From the NCBI GenBank assembly GCA_029907105.1, contig JARYMM010000004.1, positions 1 to 64,000 on the forward strand: a stretch of DNA of 64,000 nt, given 5' to 3'. Below, one piece after another: positions 27,363 to 36,038 of this stretch (its first letter is position 1; each line of letters begins with the position of its first letter). The position numbers were made by a program, and so were the translations under genes. This stretch comes from Anaerolineae bacterium (lineage in GTDB: Bacteria > Chloroflexota > Anaerolineae > UBA3071). Under the pieces are notes generated by a model that saw nothing but the letters and a program-made list of their open reading frames with translations, did no database searches and was not told where the DNA came from.

Positions 27363-28589
27363 ATGCCCACCTACCCCCGCCTGCAAAGCCTGAAAACCAT
27401 CAACCGGGCTATGGAGCAGTATTACGTCAAGCGCAAGCTCATGGCCCGCCTGAAGCCCGTGGCTTACGTCACCAGCGGCGCGCCGGTGGAGATGCTGGAG
27501 GCCATGGGCGTGCTGACCCTCTATCCGGAGAACTACGGCGCCCTGTGCGGGGCGCGCCGTGAGGCCGTCGGTCTCTGCGAGGTGGCCGAGGTCGCCGGCT
27601 ACTCGCAGGACCTCTGCTCCTATGCCCGCGGGCACATCGGCGCCGTCCTGCAGCCCGCCCATGCGCCGCTGAACGGCCTGCCCAAACCGGACCTCCTGCT
27701 GTGCTGCAACAACATCTGCGGCACGGTGCTCAAGTGGTACGAAGCGCTGGCCGACCACTACGACGTGCCGCTCTTCGTGCTCGACGTGCCCTTCCAACAC
27801 GGGCCGCAGCCGCAGCCCCACGCCGTGCAGTACGTCGTTGCGCAGTTGGAAGCGCTCATCGCCTGGACGGAGGAGGTGACCCGCCGCCGCTGGCAGCCGA
27901 AGAAGTTCCGTCAGGTGCTGGCTCTGTCCAACGAGACCCTGCGGCTGTGGCAGGAGATCCGCGACCTGGGCCGGCACAGGCCCTCGCCCATCAACGCCCC
28001 GGACCTCTTCGTGGCCATGGCCCCCATCGTGGCCCTGCGCGGCACACGGCAAGCAGTGGAGGTGTACCGCGAGCTGAAGGCCGAGCTGGAGCGGCGCGTG
28101 GCCGATGGCGTCGGCGCCGTGCCCGGCGAACGGCATCGCCTGCTCTGGGACAACATCGCCATCTGGTACCAGCTCTACCGTTTCTTCCGGCCCTTCATGG
28201 ACGCCGGGGCCTGCTTCGTCACCGACAGCTACACCAACGCCTGGGCTGCCGCCGAGCCGGTGGACCTGGACGACCCGCTGCCCAGCATGGCCCGCACGTT
28301 GCTGGCCGTGTACATCAACCTCGACCTGCCGAGCCGCGCTCGCATCGTCGCCGACCTGGCCCGGCGCTTTGAAGTGGACGGCATGGTCATGCACGCCAAC
28401 TGGAGCTGCAAGCCCTTCTCGCTGACGCAGAGCGACCTTCAGGCTGCGGTGCGGGAGGAGGTCGGGGTGCCCGCGCTGGTGCTGGAAGCGGACATGTGCG
28501 ATTCCCGTCGCTACAACGAGGGTGCGGTCAGGGAACGCATCGCGGCGTTTCTGGAGATGCTGGGCTCAGTGGATGGAAGTTTGCTCTGA
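27363..28589 (+). CDS. 2-hydroxyacyl-CoA dehydratase-like subunit (HgdB/BcrC superfamily), second
   Basis: A 408-residue homologous partner subunit. Typical motifs are PVAYVTSGAPVEMLEAMGV, LCSYARGHIGAVL with a conserved cysteine, LLLCCNNICGTVLKWYEALA, and MHANWSCKPFS with VPALVLEADMCDSRRYNEGAVRERI near the C-terminus. These cysteines are candidate [4Fe-4S] ligands. The two genes form a tight pair and probably encode a heterodimeric, oxygen-sensitive radical dehydratase or reductase. With no CoA ligase, transferase or activator nearby, the substrate is unknown. They may also be a YjiM-type homologue of unclear activity. Confidence 0.85.
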   Translation: MPTYPRLQSLKTINRAMEQYYVKRKLMARLKPVAYVTSGAPVEMLEAMGVLTLYPENYGALCGARREAVGLCEVAEVAGYSQDLCSYARGHIGAVLQPAHAPLNGLPKPDLLLCCNNICGTVLKWYEALADHYDVPLFVLDVPFQHGPQPQPHAVQYVVAQLEALIAWTEEVTRRRWQPKKFRQVLALSNETLRLWQEIRDLGRHRPSPINAPDLFVAMAPIVALRGTRQAVEVYRELKAELERRVADGVGAVPGERHRLLWDNIAIWYQLYRFFRPFMDAGACFVTDSYTNAWAAAEPVDLDDPLPSMARTLLAVYINLDLPSRARIVADLARRFEVDGMVMHANWSCKPFSLTQSDLQAAVREEVGVPALVLEADMCDSRRYNEGAVRERIAAFLEMLGSVDGSLL

Positions 28590-28599
28590 GGGGACTGCC

Positions 28600-28664
28600 G
28601 GATCCGACGGCCTGAGGACGGGATCTGGCGATCCCTTTGGAGCGAGAAGAGCCAGCGATGGGAT
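28600..28664. repeat. Palindromic repeat related to the 54516-54606 element
   Basis: GGGATC, loop TGGC, GATCCC (28620-28635) followed by a divergent stretch that ends GGATGTACTGAGA. The element at 54516-54606 shares the GATC-TGGC-GATC hairpin and ends TGATGTACTGAGA. This copy lies between the dehydratase genes and the unrecognised gene at 28698. Confidence 0.55.
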
Positions 28665-28697
28665 GTACTGAGAGCAACAAACACGAAGGAGGAACAA

Positions 28698-29897
28698 ATG
28701 GCCAAGGAAGAATGGGAACGTCAACTGGAAGAGGCCGAGGCATTGGTCCATCGGTTCGCCCAGTGGTTGGTGAAAGAAAAGCGCCTGAGTCCTGAAGAGG
28801 CCAGCAATCATGGCTTCAATGCCCATGTCCTGGCCGATTACCTGATCTGCTATGAGGGCCTGACGCTGGAAACGGTAAGCGAACAGGCGCTGAAATGGTT
28901 TCTCTACAGCCATTACATACGCAAGGTCATGGCCCCTCGAGAGACCGAGTTGGCCTTGCCTCGTTCTATCGGCTTGCTGTACGAGTACCTGCATGTCCTC
29001 GGCCGTGTGAGTGATCTCGGCTGGATCCAGGCCCTCTGTGCCGATGAGCAGAGATACCGGGCGCGGTGGCAAGGCTATCAGGACCTGGATGTCGAGGATG
29101 AAGAAGCCTTTCGGCGCGGCTTCGGAAAGTGGATCAACGAGCTGCGGCAGGAGATTTTGGTGGTGAAGATACCCGACGACCAGGCCGAGTCCCTGGCCGT
29201 GCGCAAGGATATGGTGACGCTTCTGAGCTACATTCGGGATCATCGGGTGGTGGCCACGCAGGCTCGCCGCAGCTTGCCCCTGAAAGCGGTGCGGGAAATC
29301 AACGCCCTGTTCGTCAACCCCCAGGAACTGGACTATCAGTACAGCGACGGCACGGTGCGCACGCTGCGCAGCGAGGATGAAGCGGAGCGGGTGAGCTGGT
29401 TAGACATCGTGGCCCGCGTGGGCGAATTGCTGACCGTCGGCCGGGGGCGGCGGATACAGCTCACCGAGAAAGGGGAGGCTTTCCTGGCGGCCGATCCCCG
29501 CACCCAGGTGTGGATCATGTTCGATACCTGGTGGTATCGGGTCAACTGGGCTATTCGTTATCCCTTCACCGGTCTGGATGACTACTTGCCCTATCACAGC
29601 GAGATCGTTGTCTACAACCGGCTCATGGAGCTTCCCGTGGGCGAGCGCATCCCCTTCGAACCCTTCGCCGACAGGCTCATCGCCGAGCTGGGGCTGACCT
29701 GGAAGGCGGAGGATACCACCTTCGCTCAGACTGCGCTGCGCGGGGCCATCAGGGCCATGGTCATTGACATATTGGAGCTTTTCGAGGCCGCCGTGCTTCA
29801 CTACGAAACACGCATCCGTTGGGGGCGCCCCTGGCGCGAGTTGGCGGCTTTCGAGATCACCGACTTCGGCCACAAGCTGTTGGAATCCCTCGGCTAG
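28698..29897 (+). CDS. Protein of unknown function (399 residues)
   Basis: Not recognised with confidence. The product is a soluble, charged protein without signal peptide. The N-terminal 100 residues are helical and rich in Glu, including EEAEALVHRFAQWLVKEK. A middle segment (about 160-230) has the pattern RRSLPLKAVREINALF, which reminds of the helical winged segment found next to plasmid-type pRiA4b ORF-3 domains; this is a weak resemblance. The C-terminal third is tryptophan-rich and acidic. The ATG at 28698 has a GGAGGAACAA site. It lies between the dehydratase pair and a Nudix gene 9 bases downstream, so it may be expressed with that gene. Confidence 0.7.
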   Translation: MAKEEWERQLEEAEALVHRFAQWLVKEKRLSPEEASNHGFNAHVLADYLICYEGLTLETVSEQALKWFLYSHYIRKVMAPRETELALPRSIGLLYEYLHVLGRVSDLGWIQALCADEQRYRARWQGYQDLDVEDEEAFRRGFGKWINELRQEILVVKIPDDQAESLAVRKDMVTLLSYIRDHRVVATQARRSLPLKAVREINALFVNPQELDYQYSDGTVRTLRSEDEAERVSWLDIVARVGELLTVGRGRRIQLTEKGEAFLAADPRTQVWIMFDTWWYRVNWAIRYPFTGLDDYLPYHSEIVVYNRLMELPVGERIPFEPFADRLIAELGLTWKAEDTTFAQTALRGAIRAMVIDILELFEAAVLHYETRIRWGRPWRELAAFEITDFGHKLLESLG

Positions 29898-29905
29898 GAG
29901 CGCAT

Positions 29906-30430
29906 ATGGGCAAGCAGGATCAGGGCATTGCTGTCAGCCGCGGGCGTGATCATGTCGTCCCCCGCACGCTCAGCTTCATCACCCACGGCGAGGACGTGCT
30001 CCTGCTGCGCGGGGCGCCCGACAAGCGCATCTGGCCCAACCGCTATAACGGCGTGGGCGGCCATGTGGAACGGGATGAGGACGTGCTCACCGCCGCTGTG
30101 AGAGAGATGCAGGAGGAGACAGGGCTGCAGGTGCGCAACGTGCGGCTGCGGGGCGTGATCCACATTGACGCCGGCGAGGCGCAGACGGGCATCCTGCTCT
30201 TCGTCTTCACCGCCCAGGCGATGGAGCGCCAGCTCTCGCCTTCACGTGAAGGGACGCTGGAGTGGGTGCCCCGCGAGCGGCTGTCCTCCCTGGACCTGGT
30301 GGAAGACCTGCCGCTGATCCTGCCCCGTGTGCTGAGCATGGCCGCCGACGAGCCGCCCTTCTTCGCCCACTACGACTACGACGAGGACGACGCCCTCATC
30401 GTCACCTTCGCCTGCCATTCCACAGGCTAG
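29906..30430 (+). CDS. Nudix hydrolase
   Basis: A 174-residue Nudix protein that hydrolyses a nucleoside diphosphate linked to another group. The Nudix box is complete: G-x5-E-x7-REMQEETGL, starting at the second glycine of GGHVERDEDV (about residues 50-72). The frame opens earlier, but the ATG at 29906 follows the stop of the previous gene by 8 bases, with TAGGAG as site. Substrate could be an oxidised nucleotide such as 8-oxo-dGTP or another dinucleotide; the sequence does not decide. The last 29 bases overlap the 3' end of the convergent GH38 gene. Confidence 0.9.
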   Translation: MGKQDQGIAVSRGRDHVVPRTLSFITHGEDVLLLRGAPDKRIWPNRYNGVGGHVERDEDVLTAAVREMQEETGLQVRNVRLRGVIHIDAGEAQTGILLFVFTAQAMERQLSPSREGTLEWVPRERLSSLDLVEDLPLILPRVLSMAADEPPFFAHYDYDEDDALIVTFACHSTG

Positions 30431-33341
30431 CGCGAAAGCGCACGGTGACGATCTCCCGCGGCCGCACGGCCAATTCGACATCCCCCTGGCTGCCCACTGC
30501 CAGCTCTTCCAGCCACTCCTCGTCCAGACGCAGGCGGTCAGCGCGCGGGAAAGGTCGCCAGGGCCGCAGGCGGACAGGAATCACCTCGTCGGCCAGGCTG
30601 TAACCGCGCACGATCCAGCCGTCGCCATCTTCGGCCTGCTTGATGGCCGTGACGACAAAGCTCGCCGGCTCGACATGCACCATGCTTCCCTGAGGGGGCA
30701 ACTCGCCGGCGTGCCGGCCCGTGCTCACCGCCCGCAACGGGGCAGCGAAGGCATGTCCCGCGGCGAAAGCGGCCAGCCAATCGCCGGCGTGCGGGATGAG
30801 GGCGTAGTCGAACGCGTGCAGGCCGGGGCATTGAGCACCCGGCGTGGGCAAGGCCGGGCCGGCGTGCCCGCGACGGCTGTGCAGGTCACTCCGCGAGAGC
30901 CAGCCCACGCAGCGCAACAGAGTAAGAGCGATCGTCGTCTGCTCCTCGCCGGGGATGACCTCTACCTCCGGCAGGCCGCGGTTGGCCACCAGCAACCCCA
31001 GGCTCCCGTCGCTCACCTCCACGAAATGGCGCTGCGGCTGCTCCGCCACCGGCTGTTCGATCCAGTCGGAGGTGTCCTCTGCCGGCCGGCCCAGCGGCCG
31101 CCTCACCACGTCGAAGTGCCCATCGTAGCGGGCGCTGGAGGTCACCAGGGGAGCAGGGAAATGGACGCGCAACCGGTGGTCACGGGCGCGGTTGTCCACC
31201 ACCGTGTGAATGTCCACCCGCCGCACGCCAGGGCTGAGGCTCACTCTGGTCTGTATGGGCACTTCCACCAGCTCGGCGGCGCGAGAGCGGCGGTCGGCGG
31301 CCAGTCCTGCCGGCAGGCGGTACAACAGGCCGATGTGCAGCGTTTGCCGCGCCGGTCCGACCTCGACCCGTATGTCCGGCGGCTGGGCGGGCGCAGCGAT
31401 CAGGCGATCCTCCTCCGGCTGGCAGAAAGTATACACGTCTCCGCGGTCGCCGCCATCGGCGAAGCGGTTAAGGCCAGAATACACCGTGCCCGTCTCCCGG
31501 TCGGTGACGGTCAGCGTGCCATCGGCAGGGTCGGCCTGCACGACAAAGAACTCGTTCTCAATTGTGCAGGGGTGCAGAGGTGGGGAGGCGCAGAGGCGCA
31601 GCCCCCCTTTCTCCCCGTCTCCCCCTCTCCCCGTCTCCCCGTCTCCCCTTCTCCCTGTCTCCCCGTCTCCGCCGACCTCCAGCGTCCAGGTCTTGTAGCC
31701 AAATCCCGGCACGTGGCGGGCGACGAAGCGCAGGCGCCGCCGCGGGGCCAGCCGCACCAGCAGGTGACAGCGGGCGACTTCCCCCTCGGCCAGCAGCGCC
31801 TGCACCTGGGCCACCCCCGCGGCCAGCGCCTCCAGGTTAGGCTCCCCCTGGGCGCTGAGCAGGACTTCGATGCGCACCGTTTCCCCTTCTCGCCAGGCGC
31901 GTACCGCCGTCAAGGCCATGTCCATCACCCGCCCGCTGGCCGCGCCGCCCATCATAGTCAGCAGCTCGGCCTTCGTCACTTCCCCGTCGGCCAGCACCCA
32001 CTCCTCCCGCTCCAGCCATTCGAGCGGCGCTTCCTGTCCGTCCTCATCCACCAGGCGCAAGGCAGCCTCTTCCGCTCCATCTGGCACTTCAACGAGGGCC
32101 TCGACCACGTCGCTGCGCGGCCCGGCCGTGGGGTTGAAGACAATCACGGAGTGAGGAGAGGCCGTGTTCACCGCCCTGGCCAGCGCCTCCAGGCTCTGCC
32201 GCGTGATCTCCTGGCCAATCTGTTCCACCTCGTCGAAGCGCACGGCCATCTCGGCATGCACCTGGTCCACGCTGCAGCCGCAGATGGAATCGTGCGGATG
32301 GTTTTCCAGCAGCCGGTGCCAGGCCAGGCGCAGCACGTCGGCCGGGCGGCGCAGCCGGTCGGCCGGCTGCAGGCCGGTGAGGAGCACGGTGGGCGGGCGC
32401 CGGTCCACCTGCTCCGCCCAGCAGGAGAAGGGCTCGGCCCAGCGCTCCAGCAACGTCTCGCAGGTGGCGTTGCGCTGCTTGATCCACATGCGTGTGGAGA
32501 GGACGCCCGGTATCAGGTGGTGGCGCTTGCACTGCCGCAATTCCCCTCTGATGACAGGGAAGTCCAGGCCTGTGGCGCGCACGGCGGCCACGTAGTCGGG
32601 CAGCGTGCTGTGCATGAGCCGATCGCCCCCCAGGCGGCCGGCAGCGCGGGCCATGGCCTGCGGCAGGCCGGGTTGGGCCTCGTGATGGTCCGTGCCGTTG
32701 AGGAGCAGCAGATGCGGCGTTGCCGCGTGCGGGGCCAGGCTCTCGCTGGCCTTGGCGATCATGCCGGCAAAGGCCTCGGGGTGATCCACGGGCAGGTTGG
32801 CCACATTGCCGTAGCCGTCGCGCAGGTAACAGAGGAGCACGCGGGAGCCGTCGGGGGCTTCCCACTGCAATTCCACGGGCTCATCGCTCAGGCCCCGGCG
32901 CAGCACGGCGCTCTGCAGCCCAAAACCGCGCAGGATCTGCGGCAGTTGCCCGATGTGGCCGAAGAGGTCAGGGGCGTAGCCGACGTCCATGCGCCGGCCG
33001 AAGCGGCGGGCGGTCTGCGCCCCCAGCAGCAGGTTGCGCAGCAGCGCTTCGGGGCTGACCAGGAACTCGTCGGCCAGGACATGCCAGGGGCCGATGGCCA
33101 GACGGCCAGCCTGCACCAGACGGCGGATCTCCTCTTCCTTCTGCGGCCGCACGGCCAGGTAATCCTCCAGGATGATGGTCTGGCCGTCAAGCATGAAGTG
33201 GCGGTAGTCCGGGTCGCTGTGCAGCAGGTCGAGCAGCTTATCCATCAGCGCCACCAGCCGCAGCCGGAACTGCTGGAAGGTCAGGTACCACTCCCGATCC
33301 CAGTGGGTGTGAGAGACGAGGTGTAAGGTACGGGAAGTCAT
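30402..33341 (-). CDS. Glycoside hydrolase family 38 alpha-mannosidase
   Basis: This 979-residue protein hydrolyses alpha-mannosides. The N-terminal catalytic domain has zinc-binding H13 and D15 in SHTHWDREW, and the nucleophile/zinc ligand D125 in YAPDLFGHIGQLP. Helical and beta-sandwich domains follow, as in bacterial mannosidases. There is no signal peptide, so it is probably cytoplasmic, acting on imported mannosides. The ATG at 33341 is the start, as upstream residues lack similarity. Residues about 557-592 are low-complexity GDGETGR units encoded by an inserted repeat (31564-31672), which is in frame and probably in a loop. It ends within the Nudix gene on the opposite strand. Confidence 0.92.
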   Translation of the reverse strand: MTSRTLHLVSHTHWDREWYLTFQQFRLRLVALMDKLLDLLHSDPDYRHFMLDGQTIILEDYLAVRPQKEEEIRRLVQAGRLAIGPWHVLADEFLVSPEALLRNLLLGAQTARRFGRRMDVGYAPDLFGHIGQLPQILRGFGLQSAVLRRGLSDEPVELQWEAPDGSRVLLCYLRDGYGNVANLPVDHPEAFAGMIAKASESLAPHAATPHLLLLNGTDHHEAQPGLPQAMARAAGRLGGDRLMHSTLPDYVAAVRATGLDFPVIRGELRQCKRHHLIPGVLSTRMWIKQRNATCETLLERWAEPFSCWAEQVDRRPPTVLLTGLQPADRLRRPADVLRLAWHRLLENHPHDSICGCSVDQVHAEMAVRFDEVEQIGQEITRQSLEALARAVNTASPHSVIVFNPTAGPRSDVVEALVEVPDGAEEAALRLVDEDGQEAPLEWLEREEWVLADGEVTKAELLTMMGGAASGRVMDMALTAVRAWREGETVRIEVLLSAQGEPNLEALAAGVAQVQALLAEGEVARCHLLVRLAPRRRLRFVARHVPGFGYKTWTLEVGGDGETGRRGDGETGRGGDGEKGGLRLCASPPLHPCTIENEFFVVQADPADGTLTVTDRETGTVYSGLNRFADGGDRGDVYTFCQPEEDRLIAAPAQPPDIRVEVGPARQTLHIGLLYRLPAGLAADRRSRAAELVEVPIQTRVSLSPGVRRVDIHTVVDNRARDHRLRVHFPAPLVTSSARYDGHFDVVRRPLGRPAEDTSDWIEQPVAEQPQRHFVEVSDGSLGLLVANRGLPEVEVIPGEEQTTIALTLLRCVGWLSRSDLHSRRGHAGPALPTPGAQCPGLHAFDYALIPHAGDWLAAFAAGHAFAAPLRAVSTGRHAGELPPQGSMVHVEPASFVVTAIKQAEDGDGWIVRGYSLADEVIPVRLRPWRPFPRADRLRLDEEWLEELAVGSQGDVELAVRPREIVTVRFRASLWNGRRR
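31564..31672. repeat. Low-complexity tract in frame in the GH38 gene
   Basis: Tandem copies of CTCCCCGTCTCCC-type units (about 31609-31672) next to GTGCAGAGG/CGCAGAGG units (31564-31600). The two repeat types lie together in a single block and encode GDGETGRRGDGETGR-like and Leu/Cys/Pro-rich residues. The frame is preserved. The tract is much more repetitive than the flanking gene, as expected for an insertion or expansion. Confidence 0.85.
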
Positions 33342-33354
33342 ATATCTGCTCCTT

Positions 33355-34581
33355 TTACCGATATGCCCACTCCAGCGCCGCCTCGAACATGGCCACCACG
33401 TTCTGTGGCGGCACGTTGGCCTGGATGTTGTGCACCGCACAGAAGACGTAACCGCCGCCGGGGGCGAAAATCTCCACAAGCTGGCGCACATGCTGGCGGA
33501 CCTCTTCCGGCCTGGCGTAGGGCAAGACGTGTTGCGTGTCTGCCCCGCCGCCCCAGAAGACGATATCGCGGCCGAACTCCCGCTTCAGCCGCGCCGGGTC
33601 CATCTCCGCCGCCGAGATCTGCACCGGATTCAGGATGTCCACGCCGATCTCGATGAGATCGGGGATCAGGCGGTAGATGCTGCCGCAGGAGTGCAGGAAG
33701 ATATAGGGGCTGGGTCTGCCCCTGTCGCGGCTGTAGGCTCTGACGGCCTCGTACACCTGCCGCTGATACGGCTTGATCATCCGGCGGTACATCTGCGGAG
33801 ATATCTGCGGCCCGCGCTGGGTGCCCATGTCATCGCCCATCTGGATGATGTGAATGACATCGCCCACGGCGTCCAGGTAGCGCGGCAGGTTGGCCACGTA
33901 GTGATCGGCCAGCTTCTGGGCCAGCGCCTGGGCCAACCTGGGCTCCAGGGCCAGGTCCATCATGAAACGCTCCCAGCCGCGCAGGTCCTGGGCGGCCTCC
34001 ATGATGCTGCCGCCGAAGTGGCCCATGATCGCCTTGTCCGTGGTTTCGTACAGCCGACGGCCCTCGCTGCGCAGCCAGGCCAGCTCCCTCTCGGAGATGC
34101 CCGGCAAGGGGAAGGCCTCGATCTCGGCGACCGTGGTGGCCTCGGCCAGCGGGTGGTACACCCGGTCGAAGTAGAGGCCGCCGGCCGGCATGCGGCGAAT
34201 GATGCGGCCCGCGCTATCGAGGATGAGCCAGTCGCCGCGCTCGTTTTGCTGCGGGCAGAAGCCGGAGGGAACCAGGGCTGGCGAGCCATCGGGCAGCGTC
34301 CAGGGCTTCCAGGCCGGGTGGGCGGGGTCGAAGCCCAGCGGGGCGCGGGGCAAGGGGAGCACATCCACGCCGAAGCGCTCCAGGACCGGCGGCTCCGGAT
34401 GGGCCAACTGCTGGCCGATGTCGTAGACCTTTGTTTCGCCGCCTGTCAGTCCCAGATAGGCCTTCAGACGGTTATAGGCCACGGCCATGATGCCGGTGGA
34501 GGCCATGCCGTCCAGGTCAATGGGCACGCGATCGGGTTCCTGGTGTTGCAGGGCGGTCAGAAGGCGTTGTCTGGAGTTCAT
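33355..34581 (-). CDS. Uroporphyrinogen decarboxylase-family protein (methyltransferase-like)
   Basis: A 408-residue URO-D superfamily (beta/alpha)8 protein from ATG 34581 with an AGAGG site. It begins MNSRQRLLTALQHQEPDRVPI, the typical start of URO-D-like methyltransferases. Motifs include GHFGGSIMEAAQDLRGWERFM, FLHSCGSIYRLIPDLIEIGVD with a likely zinc-binding HxC and a further cysteine in VFCAVHNIQ. True heme-pathway HemE lacks this HxC arrangement, so a corrinoid- or CoM-type methyltransferase or an unknown role is more likely. It is 13 bases upstream of the GH38 gene and is transcribed with it, as often seen in carbohydrate loci of this kind of bacterium. Confidence 0.8.
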   Translation of the reverse strand: MNSRQRLLTALQHQEPDRVPIDLDGMASTGIMAVAYNRLKAYLGLTGGETKVYDIGQQLAHPEPPVLERFGVDVLPLPRAPLGFDPAHPAWKPWTLPDGSPALVPSGFCPQQNERGDWLILDSAGRIIRRMPAGGLYFDRVYHPLAEATTVAEIEAFPLPGISERELAWLRSEGRRLYETTDKAIMGHFGGSIMEAAQDLRGWERFMMDLALEPRLAQALAQKLADHYVANLPRYLDAVGDVIHIIQMGDDMGTQRGPQISPQMYRRMIKPYQRQVYEAVRAYSRDRGRPSPYIFLHSCGSIYRLIPDLIEIGVDILNPVQISAAEMDPARLKREFGRDIVFWGGGADTQHVLPYARPEEVRQHVRQLVEIFAPGGGYVFCAVHNIQANVPPQNVVAMFEAALEWAYR

Positions 34582-34964
34582 TGCTTGCCTCTTTCGGTAG
34601 CTGTTCAGCCAGGCTATCACGTTGGCGATAGACCTGGACCGGGTAGGGCAAAGCTTCGCTTTGCCCGCGCCAGGCAAAGGCTTGCGCTACGGGCCGAATA
34701 GCCCCTCGTTCGAGGGTATCGCATATTCTACACCGATTCCTCTTGCTCTCCAACCCGGCGGTCTCCTGTTCGCAGGCGGGCACGCCGTGCAGAGGCCTGT
34801 GAACCTTTGACGCCCAACACGGTTGGGATGCCACCCCTTATATTGGAACCTCAGCCCAAATGGGCTTGCGCAGCGATCAGGCGCAAGCCCCAACATGTAA
34901 TGAGCGAGGGGGTACCCCTCGTACTTCCCCGGCTTTCGCTGCGCACGCCCCAAATGTAACTGAC
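34582..34964. other. Divergent intergenic region with several palindromes
   Basis: No gene is seen. Palindromes include GGGCAAAGC-TTC-GCTTTGCCC (34646-34666), GGGCTTGCGC with GCGCAAGCCC (about 34863-34892) and GAGGGG-GTA-CCCCTC (about 34907-34921). The region separates the URO-D gene (minus) from the Opp-type operon (plus), whose promoter follows at 34965. Confidence 0.6.
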
Positions 34965-34993
34965 TTGACAGGACGTTGGTTATGGTGTAAAAT
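34965..34993 (+). promoter_or_regulatory. Consensus-like promoter of the first Opp/Dpp operon
   Basis: TTGACA (34965-34970), 17-base spacer, TAAAAT (34988-34993). Transcription would start near 35000, leaving a leader of about 60 bases before the GTG at 35061 with AAGGAG. Confidence 0.75.
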
Positions 34994-35060
34994 CAGAAGC
35001 GGATGGGGAAAGTTATGTCCACATCGTTGGTCCGGCCGTGATACATTCCAAGGAGCCTCC

Positions 35061-36038
35061 GTGAGACCACTTCTCGCCGTCAATAACCTCCGCGTATACT
35101 ATCACACAGCGCAAGGGCCGGTCAAAGCGGTCCAGGACGTCAGCTTCGATCTGCAGGCCGGGGAGCGGCTGGGCCTGATCGGCGAGTCCGGGTCGGGCAA
35201 GTCCACCCTGGCCCTGGCCATCATGCGCCTGATCAAGCCGCCCGGCCGCATCGAAGCTGGCGAGGTCTGGCTGGATGGCACCCCTGTGCTGAGCCTTTCC
35301 GAAGAGCAGATGCGACAGCTCCGCCTGGCCAGCATCGCCCTGATCAGCCAGGGTGCCATGAACTCCCTCAATCCGGTGATGCGGGTCAGGGATCAGATTT
35401 TGGATGGCCTGCACGATCACGGCTTGCGCCTGTCCAGGTCAGAGGCAGAGGAGCGTGTGGGGGAGCTTCTGGAATGGGTGGGCCTGCAGCGCTCTGTCGC
35501 CGACATGTTCCCCCACGAGCTCAGCGGGGGCATGAAACAGCGGGTGTGCATTGCCATCGCCATCAGCTTGCACCCCAAGGTGATCATCGCCGATGAGCCC
35601 ACCAGCGCCCTGGACGTGGTCGTGCAACGCCAGGTCATGGAGACCCTGCGCCGGGTGCAGGAGGACCTGGCGGCCTCGGTGATCCTGATTGGCCACGACA
35701 TGGGGCTCACCGCCCAGTTCGCCGATCGCGTGGGCATCATGTATGCGGGAAGGCTGGTGGAAAGCGGCCCCGTGGGCGACATCTTCTCCCAGCCCCGGCA
35801 CCCCTACAGCCAGTTGCTCATCGCCAGCCTGCCCACGCTGGAAAAGAAGGGCGTGTTTCAGGGCATCGCCGGCTTCCCGCCCTCGCTGCTCGAACTGCCG
35901 CCGGGCTGTGTGTTCCATCCCCGCTGCCCTTACGCCATGGAGCGGTGCAGCAGGGAAGAGCCGCAACTGAGACCGGTGGGGCCCCGCCATCAGGCCGCCT
36001 GTCATCTGCTGGCAGAGGGCCAGGAGGTGACGGCATGA
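35061..36038 (+). CDS. Opp/Dpp-type ABC transporter ATP-binding protein (DppD-like)
   Basis: A 325-residue ATPase. Walker A is GESGSGKST, the signature is LSGGMKQR, Walker B is IIADEPTSALD. The C-terminal region has the oligopeptide-type GCVFHPRCPYAMERC segment, whose cysteines can bind a [4Fe-4S] cluster in some DppD proteins. The GTG at 35061 with AAGGAG is chosen over an upstream open frame that lacks similarity. It is the first gene of an operon and overlaps the partner ATPase by 4 bases. Such systems also import oligosaccharides in Thermotogae and Chloroflexota, so the ligand need not be a peptide. Confidence 0.9.
   Translation: MRPLLAVNNLRVYYHTAQGPVKAVQDVSFDLQAGERLGLIGESGSGKSTLALAIMRLIKPPGRIEAGEVWLDGTPVLSLSEEQMRQLRLASIALISQGAMNSLNPVMRVRDQILDGLHDHGLRLSRSEAEERVGELLEWVGLQRSVADMFPHELSGGMKQRVCIAIAISLHPKVIIADEPTSALDVVVQRQVMETLRRVQEDLAASVILIGHDMGLTAQFADRVGIMYAGRLVESGPVGDIFSQPRHPYSQLLIASLPTLEKKGVFQGIAGFPPSLLELPPGCVFHPRCPYAMERCSREEPQLRPVGPRHQAACHLLAEGQEVTA

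Noticed and set aside
31564-31672. Possible CRISPR-like array in the GH38 gene
   Set aside because: The units are short and contiguous, with no spacers and no cas genes; it is a tandem tract read in frame.
30675-33326. Long 883-codon open frame on the plus strand
   Set aside because: It is antisense to the GH38 gene, whose catalytic motifs are intact. The opposite-frame product has no recognisable domain and shows the biased composition expected from GC-rich codons.
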